A stretch of DNA of 64,000 nucleotides from positions 1 through 64,000 of the forward strand of contig JAJEKV010000289.1 in NCBI GenBank assembly GCA_021234155.1, written 5' to 3'. Made by a program: the position numbers and the translations under genes. How positions within the stretch are numbered: position 1 is the stretch's first letter; every line of letters starts with the position of its first letter. The notes beneath the pieces are model-generated. The model did not search any database and was not told where the DNA came from. It saw only the letters and a list, made by a program, of their open reading frames with translations. This stretch comes from Isoetes taiwanensis (taxonomy: Eukaryota > Streptophyta > Lycopodiopsida > Isoetales > Isoetaceae). Shown in pieces: positions 43,180-52,744 of the stretch.

Positions 43180-43643
43180 CTACTCAGGGTTGGGAGGCTG
43201 AGGAGGTGATCTGGGAGGAGATGGTAGAGGTTACGCTTTCGGGATCAGCAGTGCGAGAACCACCTCCATCCCGTTGGTCTTCGGTCGGGATGTTCAGCCA
43301 TCCCGGCACACCAGCCCGTCCATTCGAATGCCACGGTTGTGGCAGCGCGAAGATCGGACAATTCATCTTGCGGGTAACCCCTCGGCGGTTCGTGGGCATC
43401 GTGCGATCTTCGTTCAAGCCCGGCGGCGGCCATCGCGGCGCCATCGGATGCCCCGTTCCTCCCGGTTCGTCTTATATAGCCAAGCGAGGAACTCCTTGTC
43501 GGCGTGGACCAATCACACAAATGTAGCGTGTTTGCAATGCAAAATTTGTTTCTAAAATGAGAATCTTTTCTCCGTAGCATATCTAGCCATGGTACCTTCC
43601 GACACATTCCTTTTAATGATATCCCACCCGAGTTGCCCGGCAT
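43180..43643 (-). pseudogene. Element B antisense ORF
   Basis: The minus strand, opposite to gag-pol, encodes across two frames GISLKGMCRK, DKEFLAWLYK, GIRWRR, YPQDELSDLRAATTVAFEW, CAGMAEHP and PTEDQRDGGG. The same stretches occur in the element C copy (57,927-58,433), where most are in one frame. Tat-lineage plant elements are known to carry an antisense gene in this position; sequence relationship to those is not shown here. Frameshifted. Confidence 0.55.
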
Positions 43644-43975
43644 TAAATGCCATTCCTTCTTTTCACGCCTGGTCGAACATTAATGTGTGTCCTTTGCCCA
43701 CTGTCACATCAATCCTTCTTTCACGTCTCATCCTCACCGTTCATTGCCTCTCCCTTCGTTTTTGGGACTTAGCCAAATTTTTGCCTCTCAATACCCTTCT
43801 TGGCATCTTTTGACACTGGCACCATCAGCGGTTCGAGTTTAAGCCCTCTTCATACCTCTTAGCCTCGGTTATTGCGCCTAAAAAAACCTTTTAGTTCTTC
43901 TGCGCCTTTGTCCTCCGTGCTTTCGACTTTAGTCCTCCGCCTTTGAATCACTCTTCGTTTACGCAAATCGTTACC

Positions 43976-44660
43976 ATGGCTGCCCCAAGATTTTCTACAC
44001 TTCAAGCTCTTGCTCCCAAGGATCCGGCTCTTTTTGCATCGTATCTTTCTTGGCCCACTTTCAGGTGAAGCCCTTGTTGGCCCAAATAAAGAGTCATTTG
44101 AGCGACACAAGCTTCACGAATTCTCTCAAATGGAACTTAGGCTCCAAATCGACCCGGTTAGGCAGTTCATCGCCAATATCGTTAACAGCCCATGAGGCTA
44201 CACCTTGTGATCGATGGCACCACCATTTTATTTGACTCAACATTTGATTTTGAGGGTATTTCATATTCCCTTGCACACCCCTTGTGTATCATGGTACGCT
44301 ATACAGGATCTCGATGTCCGCGAGTTTGGTGCACACCTTATCATGCCAATGTCCATCGTCGACCAATATCGACAAGCCTCCGCGAAACCTTTGTTAAATT
44401 TACGTGGCGCCAAGTTCCTTGGGTATTCTATCAAGAACACCCACATCAATAAGCCTTTCTATAACCTGGTCCTCACTGCTACACACTCCCAACACCACAT
44501 AGATTGGCCCCAAATGATGTTCTATCGTCTTCTCCAAGAAATGGACCGCCCGAGGTGCCACTTCCATTTACGAAGTTTACGTGGGAGGCCACTTTCAAGC
44601 CCTCATCCGTCATTACTTCCCTCCCACACCACAAAATTCTCATAATTCCACTCAGCGCTC
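43976..44660 (+). pseudogene. Element B extra gene, N-terminal domain
   Basis: Starts ACCATGG: MAAPRFSTLQALAPKDPAL. Continues with LAQIKSHLSDTSFTNSLKWN, ISYSLAHPLCIMVRYTGSR, YRQASAKPLLNLRGAKFLG, YSIKNTHINKPFYNLVL and HHIDWPQMMFYRLLQEMDR. It is conserved with element C and resembles the plant transposon-associated proteins often encoded between pol and the 3' LTR. Position is that of the env-like gene of Athila-type elements. No signal peptide or clear membrane anchor is visible, so calling it an envelope would be unsupported. Confidence 0.6.
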
Positions 44661-45560
44661 CCTTCCAATAACTCACCAAGTGGGCACTTCACGCCCGTCT
44701 TCCCCTGGTCATGTCCACAGTCAGCACACCCATGTCTTTGTCTCCTCCTCGGCTACACCATCCGGTTCACACCATTTTCCCAAACATCACAAACCGGGGC
44801 AACAGCCCGGCTCCACCACCACAACACCCTCGTGGGTTGTTGTATCGATGTCGGCGGGATGCTCAAGCTGCTTTGCTCTCAAGTTACAAGAATCCCAAGA
44901 CACTCTTATGGCCGGGGTTCAGCGGGCACTAGAAGCCTCGATGCGGTACACGGGACCTTCAAGCTGCCCAAGCGCCCAAGTTGCAGCTTTGGAGGCCAAA
45001 CTTCAAGACAAGCATGAAGCTCTCTTACAGGCTCATGCGGATCTCAAAAGTGCACAAGCTCAAGTCGGCCAACTTGCGGATCAACAAGCTCGGCTCAATC
45101 GGAAATTCAGACTCTATTGGAACACAACAAGTCAAAAAGCTCTCACTCGAGTACCAAGGGCCGGGATATTGCTAAGCTCAGCGCCTTGTACTCGAACTTT
45201 GTGAAAATTTCAGCACTCAAGTTCAAAATCTTACGAGCGCAGGATGGCTCAAATCGCCTCCTTGGCGGGCTCGGCTTTCTACCACGGACCTCTCGGCTCA
45301 CCTCTCTTCAAGATCAGCTTACGGAGGTGCGAGAAGCGAAGATCTTGGATGGCCAGCGGAGATTGGGTGCTTCGTCTCAATACTCGGGAAATCCTCCTCC
45401 GGTCAACACTCGAGAAGCGGGTCGTGACCCGATCCGCTTTCTGCTTTCGAAAGGGACAACCCGGATCCGTGATCTCGAACAACATTTGCGGCAAGCTGGC
45501 CGGTCTGGCGATGAGGCTCAAGTAAAACTTGGCCCATGCGCCATTCTTAACAGAATGCTG
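44661..45560 (+). pseudogene. Element B extra gene, linker and coiled coil
   Basis: A Ser/Thr/Pro/His-rich linker (SRPSSPGHVHSQHTHVFVSS) is followed by a coiled coil: LEAKLQDKHEALLQAHADLK, SAQAQVGQLADQQARLN, then, after a frameshift, LTSLQDQLTEVREAK and RIRDLEQHLRQAG. Heptad spacing of Leu/Ala is clear. The element C copy reads LEAKLQDKHEALLRAHADLK over the same part. It suggests self-assembly of the product. Confidence 0.65.
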
Positions 45561-46900
45561 TTGACTTCGGTTCCTTCTGCTATCGCGATTATGTGGTTGC
45601 TTTCGCCGCCACCTCTTCCTTTCGAAGTGGCATGCGGCGGATGGACTGTGGATATTCCCTGGCGGTCTGATTTTCTTGATTTGGCGAACTCTCCATTGAA
45701 GACAAAGGGTTGTCTTTGTGCCCTTGTGGTCTTTGATCTCATACCTTTGTGCCGATCCGGACTTTATCACCTTGAGTGGTTCAGCCCATGGCTTACATAT
45801 TTCATGATTTCTATGGGTGATACGCGGGAACACTTTGGAAATGGGCCCGCGCCCGACTTTTTGGGGTGACCCCAGCTTTGTGCAATGGGTGCCGGGGATA
45901 ACAATCCATATCTTGCGGATCTGCTTTCGGACCCAAACTCTTCATCGAGGGTACATGCACGAGCTTGCCACTCATTTATCTCTCGGCAGCGGCTTGCTTT
46001 ATGAATAAGGAAGTATCTAGGACATCAGGATCTTCCCTATGCACAAATTATATCGACACCTCATGGGATACAATCGGTTACAAGCTGTTGGATAGCAAGG
46101 CGGTCCCCCCGGGATGGGATAGCCCTCATCAACTCTCAACTCTCGCTTCTCTTTGGGATCGTTGGTGTCCAAGCTCTTGATCCGGATCTTGTCGATCCAA
46201 TTGGGGAGACCGCTTTCGGCAACCCCATACGGGCATGGTTCCTTCTCCCTATGCTTCCCAGGGCGTACCTCCCGCCCGGGTTCTGACTTTCGATTGGCGC
46301 CTTCCTTTTTTGGACCAAGGTCATGGATGGTCATCTTGGGATGGACTCCACCTCGGATCTCGCCGGATCTCGGTGGGATCCCGTTTTGTTCGCCGCTCAC
46401 ATTGGGAAGAAGGTGCCACTCTGGATACCACCACAATTGGATCTACATTGCTAATGGCGTGGTTGGCAGCGGTCGGCCCGGATCGCTTCATGGTCTTGAC
46501 ACCTTCTTGCGAGAATGCCACCACCTCACTGATCCTTGAGTCCATCTTCAAGCGAGGATTTTGTGCTGCCCTCAAATGCATTTTGCTAAGCTCCTTAAAT
46601 CGGCGGCGTCCATTTTTTCTTTGCAATCCAGAATGCGATTATCGGTGCCTTTGGCCTCGGACCCCGTCTCCTCATGGAATGTCGGTTACATTTCTTGGGG
46701 CATGGCGCCCTTGAAGACATGAGTGCGGCTCTCGCTTTCTTATTGATGCAGATCCTACCCTTGGCCAAAACACTCTTACGCTCTTCAAACACGCCCGAGG
46801 ATCTCATTAGCCCGATTACCATAATGGTGCCGTCCTCCTCCGTGAGGATCACTTTGGAACAGATGGCTTCGCCCTCGAAACACTTCCTCCTTTTCTTCAC
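45561..46900 (+). pseudogene. Element B extra gene, C-terminal region
   Basis: Frame-shifted blocks shared with element C: VQPMAYIFHDFY, ITIHILRICFR (NNPYL in the other frame), LDPDLVDPIGETAFGNP, FFWTKVMDGHLGM, DRFMVLTPSCENATTS, GFCAALKCILLSSLNRRRP and ASPSKHFLLFFTHGV. The last block lies a few bases before the polypurine tract. No known fold recognised. Conservation in both copies argues for a real coding region. Confidence 0.5.
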
Positions 46901-46913
46901 TCACGGTGTCGTT

Positions 46914-46924
46914 TGGTGGGGAAG
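46914..46924 (+). promoter_or_regulatory. Element B polypurine tract
   Basis: TGGTGGGGAAG immediately precedes the 3' LTR. Element C has TTGGTGGGAG at the same place. This is the plus-strand DNA priming site of LTR retroelements. Confidence 0.75.
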
Positions 46925-47492
46925 TGTTAGTCTGTGCCTCACAGTGCGGGACTATTCATCATCTGACAGACGGGTCAAGCTCAAGGATCCTCGGTCGGAT
47001 ACGGGCCAGCCATCAAAGGCTCATGAAAGACCAAGCGGAGACCCGCAGGTCAAAGCCTTTGGCCGTCAACAACAAAACTGGCTTCGGACAAGTAATGACG
47101 TCACGCACCCGCGTCGGCGTCAGCGTGATTCTAGGCACTTCAAAGAGCACCGCCAACATTCACCAAATCAGGCCTCCTTCCGAAGTCGGCGCGAGATCGA
47201 TCGGAGTGTCTATATTGGGCCCAAGGCCATTGTACTATATATATGAGTAGAGCTAGCACATGAGTTTTAGATGAGTTTTGAGTCTTGTCTCCCTTCATTT
47301 TCTCTCTATTCGAGAGCTCATGTATGTTCATCATTGATATCAAGGGAAGCTTATCATCTTTCTCTCATTTTGTTGTTTTCTTCTTCTTCTTCTCTTCTTG
47401 CAAATCCGTGACATAGTCCCGGACTCTCTGTTAGATCCACGGGTCCTCCTGAGGGGCTGTCTTCGAGTTCAGAACCCGGACCCCAAACAATA
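46925..47492 (+). repeat. Element B 3' LTR
   Basis: Starts TGTTAGTCTGTGCC and ends CCCCAAACAATA. It keeps the TATATATGAGTAGAGCTAGC and CT-tract landmarks of the 5' LTR, with scattered substitutions and indels. It is followed by AAAAA, matching the A-run before the 5' LTR. Confidence 0.9.
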
Positions 47493-47497
47493 AAAAA

Positions 47498-47860
47498 CTT
47501 CGTCACAATTTGAAATTTCAATTTCGTCTGTGAAATACTATAAACAGCGCGTGTGGCTTGTATAAAGCGGGTAGCAAAAAAAAAAAAAAAAAAAAGAAAT
47601 TTTTTTCACAATTTGAAATTTGAAAAGCCGGCGTCTGTGAAACCATACATTTAGCATATCACGAAAATTTTTCAGCGTCACGGGGTTTATAGTATTTCGG
47701 CGTCTGTGATTTTTTCTTGGTTGGCGTCTGTGAATTTTTTCCGGTAGGCAATCTTTTATCACGTTAAATCGTATTTTATTAAAAATACATTTTTTTTTTT
47801 ACTTTATCGTCGGGAATTTGAATTTTATGCGTCTGAGAACCTATCTTTATTTGGGGTCGG
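47498..47860. repeat. Spacer with recurring GCGTCTGTGAA motif, right part
   Basis: Units at about 47,523, 47,632, 47,699, 47,722 and 47,829 (TCGTCTGTGAAA, GGCGTCTGTGAAACC, GGCGTCTGTGATTT, GGCGTCTGTGAATTT, GCGTCTGAGAA), most flanked by T-runs. This is the right part of the spacer split by element B. Confidence 0.7.
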
Positions 47861-47870
47861 TCGTGCCCGG

Positions 47871-48455
47871 TCACCGGTGTGGAGGCATTTGTTCTGCTAG
47901 TTGATTCCACCGGACGAAGTCATCCTCCCTGATGTACTCGTCGTCTTCCTCATCAGAGAACTCATGTGCTTTGCCTTTTTCTGCTGGCAAAGTCTCATCC
48001 TCCACATACTGATCCATGAGGATGGCCAGCGCAAAGGTCACTTCAAGGTATTGTTGGCCCTCATGTGTCACTATCGGCGGATTTCGGTCTTATCCGAGCT
48101 TGCCTTTGAGAACATCGTAGGCATGCGTATCACTTCCCAACATCTCCCTTACTATAGCTCTTTCTAAGTAGAGCTGGGCTGGATCTCAGGAGGGATCTTG
48201 GAGAGGAGCATCTCTTGAGTATAAAACTCAAGGAAGCCTACATAATAAGGGTGGGCTGTATGTTGGTGATGAGATCCACCATACGGGCGAGAAAAGGTTG
48301 TAGGAGGTCAAAGGGGACTTGAGAATCCGGTGCTTGCCATCTTGATACCATTGGAGGCGAGTTGAGGTAGTCATTGAAGCCATAAAGTCGTGGAGGAGGA
48401 AGAAGAAACAAAGAAGCAAGAGAAAGAATGAAATCCTAAAAGTTATTAGGTACAC
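47871..48455 (-). pseudogene. Unclassified acidic protein remnant
   Basis: The minus strand reads, across frames, FNDYLNSPPMVSRW, LARMVDLITNIQPTL, LYLERAIVREMLGSD, then an intact acidic C-terminus (FALAILMDQYVEDETLPAEK, FSDEEDDEYIREDDFVRWNQ). Its acidic cluster recalls that of the 35.3-36.2 kb frame, but no sequence match was found. Family unknown. Confidence 0.35.
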
Positions 48456-48623
48456 CTTTTAACTTTTCATGCCGACGTCAACGTTAATAACTAAATAATT
48501 AATTTAATTTTTTTTTCGAGACAAAGTTTGGATAGACAAAATTTGATTATATTTATATATATACAAAATTGATACAAGGAAAAATGCTTGAAGAACAAGC
48601 TAGTTATAGTCTCCCCGGATTCT

Positions 48624-48960
48624 TCAGGCGAGAGCCAAATCCTTCGTCATGATAGTAACCATTTTGGCATGGATGGCACAAAGGTTGGCATCCCCAAAAA
48701 GGCTATCAAGTAAGCCTCAGCAGCCTCTTACAATGCAAGGATGGCAAAAGTCTGGAACTGCAGGTCAGTCTTGAATTCCTGGGCTATCTCACGGACCAAG
48801 GCCTGGAAGGGGAACTTCTGTAGCAGCAGCTCCGTGGTCTTCTGGTACTTGAAAATTTCCCTTTAAGGCCACGGTGCCCGGTTTGAACTGATGTGATTTC
48901 TTTGGGGGCATCGCTCTCTGGGTCTGCGTCGGCTTCTTGGGCAAGGTCTTGCCCCACTAT
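48624..48960 (-). pseudogene. Broken histone H3-like gene
   Basis: Minus strand blocks: GKTLPKKPTQTQRAMPPKKS then HQFKPGTVAL (end of the H3 tail), [18 protein letters not shown] (alpha-N/alpha-1), [19 protein letters not shown], then EAAEAYLIAFLG, and ANLCAIHAKMVTIMTKDLAL (alpha-2 to alpha-3), followed by TGA. It differs from canonical H3 at modest numbers of positions and is much closer to it than the 29.6-kb ORF. It is broken by a frameshift near 48,866, a TAA at 48,730-48,728 and a missing codon base near 48,690. No introns, in line with a retroposed or element-borne copy. Confidence 0.8.
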
Positions 48961-49568
48961 TCTTCAGGTAAGGTAGAACGCATCCACCGGTCTTCTTGCC
49001 GTGGGTAGAACTTGTGGCCTTCCCAATACCCCCAACAGTCTTGAGCTTCTCCTTATACATGATCCCCGACTTATGGGCGGTAGATTTCTGTCGTCTCTTA
49101 ACTGTGAGGGTTCTGTCTAGTCAGGGCCGCGCTGGTTATCCTGCTCTGGGTTTGGTTGCTGCTGCTGTTGGTCCCAACTCTGCTTGGCAAGCTCCTCTGC
49201 TTGCCCTATCGGCCTCTTCTTGTGTGGCATGCTGCAGTCATGCTCGCCTCAACCTCAGTGTGGCGTCAGGCCGTAATCCTCCGTAGCAGCTCCGCATGAT
49301 AGCGGTCCGGCCGGGCTTACATGTCCAGCTGTATCTCTATCAAGTGGTCCACCTTAAAGCAGGGTGGAAGCTAACCCCAAACAAAACTTTGGGTGGCTTC
49401 ATCGTACTCGTAAGGAGGAAGGTCGAAAGGATTTCCGGCCATGATGGCTCTTCCATCACTCAGATAAACATATTCCCCTCTCCATCTCCCGGGTGTCATC
49501 CCCACGGTCAAGTTCTCGGATCCTGGCGGCTTCCCTCCGGACGGCTTCTTCCTCCGTAACTTCCACAC
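48961..49568 (-). pseudogene. Coding-like sequence upstream of the H3 relic
   Basis: Frames on the same strand: MWKLRRKKPSGGKPPGSENL...YVYLSDGRAIMAGNPFDLPP (49,568-49,371), then a frame-shifted part, then MYKEKLKTVGGIGKATSSTH. The basic KKPSGGKPP and THGKKTGG stretches are tail-like, but I cannot show they belong to the histone frame. It may be an N-terminal extension comparable to that at 29.8-30.3 kb, though no direct similarity was seen. Confidence 0.35.
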
Positions 49569-50356
49569 ACGCAGGCGGATAAAACTTGACTAACATCAGA
49601 ACTTGGTGAACATTCGACCCAAGGTATAGAACTCTTGGAGGAGGTTAAGCTTTATTAAGAAGCGCTCGGACAAGTGGAAGATAGGATAAGGAATCCTAGA
49701 CGAAGCGTTGCACGAGCTCAGTCAAAAGTAGCTCCACGGATCTTGGTCGATGTGAGATGCTCTCAAGTTGGGCAAATATTTGGGGCACACTAAAGTTCTT
49801 TGGGACTTAGGGTACCTTTAGTGCGTGCCATATTCATTGAAATGGAGAAAGCAAAGCGGGGAGAAGAGGCTAGTAGGTGACACGGTGTAGGGCAAAAGGC
49901 GAGGCGAGGCGGCTTGAAGCTTCTACGCCCGGTAAATCTATGGCGGAGCGGAGGCGCTCAAGCGAAAAAGAAGAGTAAAAAATAAGCATCACTTTTATTT
50001 TTAAATTCAAAATTTTTGGTTTTAACTCTTTAAAAAAAAAAAAAATTTATATGTATGAATCACGCATTTTTATCGTCGAGTTAGCGCTTGAATTATACAT
50101 GCTCCTCTTAAGATTCTAAGACGCCCAATTAAGCGGCTTTTGAGTACTTTTTTGCCATTTTAATGCCAGTTGTCAATGCCCCTAGGGTATTTGGGCCATG
50201 TCCGACGTGTTAGCGCAGAAATCTTGTAAGTCGTATTTAATTAAAGTGGGACAAATCTTGAATTTTGGGACTCGGACTGAAAATGGGAGTCATATTGACA
50301 TCAAAATTTCACATCATATAACAAGGACTGGTTAAGTCAAAATTTCCAAATAAATA
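49569..50356. other. No gene recognised
   Basis: Mixed AT-rich and GCGG-rich sequence. No supported gene on either strand. Confidence 0.45.
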
Positions 50357-50384
50357 GTTGAGAAAAGTTGAGCGAGGTGAGATC

Positions 50385-50625
50385 GAAAGGGGGAGGGGAA
50401 GGGGAAGGCAGGGAGTGAGAAAGGGGAGAAGAGGGGCAAGGGAGAAGAGGGGCAAGGGAAGGGGGCAAGGGGAAGAAGGGGCAAGGGGAAGGGGGCAAGG
50501 GAAGGGGCAAGGGGCAAGGGGCAAGGGAGAAGAAAGGGGCAAGGGGAAGAAGAAGGGGCAAGGGGCAAGGGGAAGGGGCAAGGGGCAAGGGGCAAGGGAG
50601 AAGAAGGGGCAAGGGGCAAGGGAAC
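50385..50625. repeat. Polypurine GGGGCAAGGGAAG tract
   Basis: About 240 bp of plus-strand purine-rich GGGGCAAGGGGAAG, GGGGCAAGGGGCAAGG and related units. Runs of four Gs recur every 6-12 bases. G-quadruplex or triplex formation is plausible. The long Pro/Leu- and Gly/Arg-rich open frames through it are composition artefacts. Confidence 0.9.
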
Positions 50626-50739
50626 GTATCCATTGAGACATATTATCAAAATATAATCAATAATTAATGTAATTAATTATAAAATAATTTAATTAATTTA
50701 ATTAAATAAATAACTAATAAAAAAAATATAAACCATTCT

Positions 50740-50940
50740 CCTCTTCTCGACTAGTGAGTCGAGAATTGGAAAACATAAATCCCCTCATTGTTCTCTTCTC
50801 CACTAGTGAGTCGAGAATTGGAATAACCAATTCAAATTGCTCGATTAAGAACCGGATTGTACAGAATTACTAGTGAGTCGAGAATTGGAACAACCAATTC
50901 AAATTGCTTGATTAAGAACCGGCTCTATACAGAATTAGGA
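50740..50940. repeat. Three-copy repeat around GTGAGTCGAGAATTGGAA
   Basis: CTAGTGAGTCGAGAATTGGA occurs near 50,751, 50,802 and 50,868. Copies 2 and 3 share a further 45 bp (ACCAATTCAAATTGCT, GATTAAGAACCGG, ACAGAATTA). The core CTCGACTAGTGAGTCGAG is palindromic, recalling the CTCGACT...AGTCGAG palindromes at 52.8-53.2 kb. Confidence 0.75.
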
Positions 50941-51236
50941 TGAAAAAATGTAGGACCGCCTCCCAGCGGGTTGCTTAATAGCCTCCGGACTTCCCCCTCC
51001 ATATCCTCCACCTCGCCATAGCGACCTCGGGAACCTCCTCCATAGCCCGGCTCTCCCCATAGCCTCCTCGGCTTGATCCTCCATAGCGGGGACCTCCGCC
51101 ATAGCCACCGCCTCCTCAGGTATCCCCTTTCCTCCTCCATAGCTTGACCCCTCGCCATAGCCATGCTCGTATCCCCCCACCCCGGCCTTTGTCCTTGTCG
51201 TGGAAGAAATGCGCCCGGATCGAACCGGATCCCCAT
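50935..51236 (-). pseudogene. Glycine/arginine-rich coding remnant
   Basis: Two overlapping minus-strand frames give GGYEHGYGEGSSYGGGKGIP and GEPGYGGGSRGRYGEVEDME. Shifting between them leaves a Gly/Tyr/Arg-rich tail like that of plant RNA-binding proteins. No RRM is readable upstream. Could be a retroposed gene end or just GC-rich repeat. Confidence 0.35.
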
Positions 51237-51552
51237 GAACCTTAAGCTTTTTCAGCTGCTGCCTTAGAATCCCTACTTTGTGACATGCTCAAAATCACGG
51301 GCTCCGATTAGTGACATCAACATTTTCGTCCGGGCCGCCATAGCTAGACCTCTGTAAGATACGTTCTTGAAGCAGGCGAGAATGGTCTTTCGATTACGGC
51401 TCGATTAGGAATGCTCGATTAAGAACCGGATCCACATATTTGCGGATTCAAGGATAGGCTGCGGATCATGAATCACTTCAAAGGAAGTCGGCTGAAGAAT
51501 CGGCTTTGCCCATTCTTATAATAGACTGCAAGATCAGGGGAAAGATCAACAC

Positions 51553-51927
51553 TCAGGGAGATACATATGGCGGAATAAAAAACCATCGCATCTTATCCAT
51601 CCATGTAATGTTTTTGCCATATCTAGCATGATGCTGCCGGCTGATTACGCCATAGCTTTGAAGAAGCGCCATAGCCGATGATGGTATCCACGATGGCGGG
51701 GACTCGGGAGGAGCTTTTGACTTCGTTAGCATTGGTCGCGGTCTCGGATTCCAAGACCACAGAATAGAAATGCTGCTATGTTTTCTTGATAATTTAAAAG
51801 CTGCTTTCGGTTTCTTTGGATCGACTTGTGAACCTGAGACAATGTCAGGGAACATGCCCGCCGTGGAGTAAGCGATGGATCCTCGGCTTTGAGCGAACCC
51901 GTCGGCCAAAGCGAAATTGATTAACAA
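51553..51927 (-). CDS. Unclassified 124-codon ORF
   Basis: Begins MLINFALADGFAQSRGSIAY and includes VSGSQVDPKKPKAAFKLSRK and SWNPRPRPMLTKSKAPPESP. Basic and Pro-rich in the middle. I recognise no motif. It lies 300 bp upstream of the Gly-rich remnant on the same strand and might be part of the same former gene. Confidence 0.25.
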   Translation of the reverse strand: MLINFALADGFAQSRGSIAYSTAGMFPDIVSGSQVDPKKPKAAFKLSRKHSSISILWSWNPRPRPMLTKSKAPPESPPSWIPSSAMALLQSYGVISRQHHARYGKNITWMDKMRWFFIPPYVSP

Positions 51928-52744
51928 GCGGTGGGAGCTATGGCGTTGGGAGCTTCTTCAAAGCGGTACAAATGAACCACGTCTCAAAGGTATGTACCAA
52001 AGTTTAAAATTCAAGCATGGTAGGGAAAAAAGCGGGGGTATTAGAAAAAAGGGGGTAAAATAAATCGTTGAAATAAAATAAATGATTTTAAAATTCAAGC
52101 ATGGGCGGGAAAAAAAAGGGTAAAATAATACATTGAAAAAGAAAGTGTAAAATAAATGCTAATAATATAGGATTATATTTTGACGTGTCCCCAATTTCCT
52201 CTTTTTATGTGTGTGCTACTATGCTCACCCGTTAAACATTATGTTCCCATGGTGCCGCGTTTTCTAGGCATATATTCTTATTCTAAGGTAAAATTTAACT
52301 TTTGCGAAGATCATGATATAATTTACACCTTGTTTAACCCATTTTGAAGGTTCAAGACACCAAATGGGGACAAGTACATATTAATAGGTCTAATGCATAT
52401 TAATAGATTTAATGCATAGGTCTAATAGGCTCTCATAGGTTATAATGTGCATTATAGGTGCATATGTTGCTATTTACATGTGCATTAGGCATTACTCTTT
52501 ACATAGCTAAATATGAGCCCAATGGTCCCCTCTTCATATAGCTATATGGTATGGTCCATTAGAAAGGGGGAGGGTCCATTGGATATGTGTCCATTAGATA
52601 ATACATGGGGAGGGTCTATTTTTCATGGAAAATACGTAGGAAATTTATGGCGAGGGTATTTTTTCATAGAAAATACATAGGATGTTTGAAGATTATTCAT
52701 TTTCGACCTTCTGGGACTCACGAGCTTTGAAATTGCCCTTTTTT
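51928..52744. other. No gene recognised
   Basis: AT-rich sequence with short local duplications (AAAATTCAAGCATGG near 52,002 and 52,090; TGCATATTAATAG and GGTCTAATAGG near 52,380-52,440). No coding evidence. Confidence 0.45.

Larger units (their letters stand above)
36503..47492 (+). mobile_element. Element B: complete ~11-kb Athila/Tat-like LTR retrotransposon
   Basis: Both LTRs are present (36,503-37,079 and 46,925-47,492), beginning TGTTAG and ending AACA or a mutated AATA. A-rich 5-bp duplications (AAAAA) flank the ends. The order inside is gag, protease, RT, RNase H, integrase, a hairpin, an antisense ORF, a long sense region and a polypurine tract. All genes carry frameshifts, so it is not autonomous as sequenced. 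It split a motif-rich spacer in two. Confidence 0.92.

Noticed and set aside
43470-43500. TATA box (CTTATATAGCC) as a promoter for the extra sense gene
   Set aside because: Conserved in B and C, but it also encodes WLYK of the antisense ORF, so conservation cannot be credited to promoter function.
43976-46920. Calling the extra gene a true envelope gene
   Set aside because: Position fits, but no signal peptide, furin-like site or clear transmembrane anchor is visible.
50309-50649. Pro/Leu-rich and Gly/Arg-rich ORFs
   Set aside because: Low-complexity translation of the purine tract, open in several frames at once.
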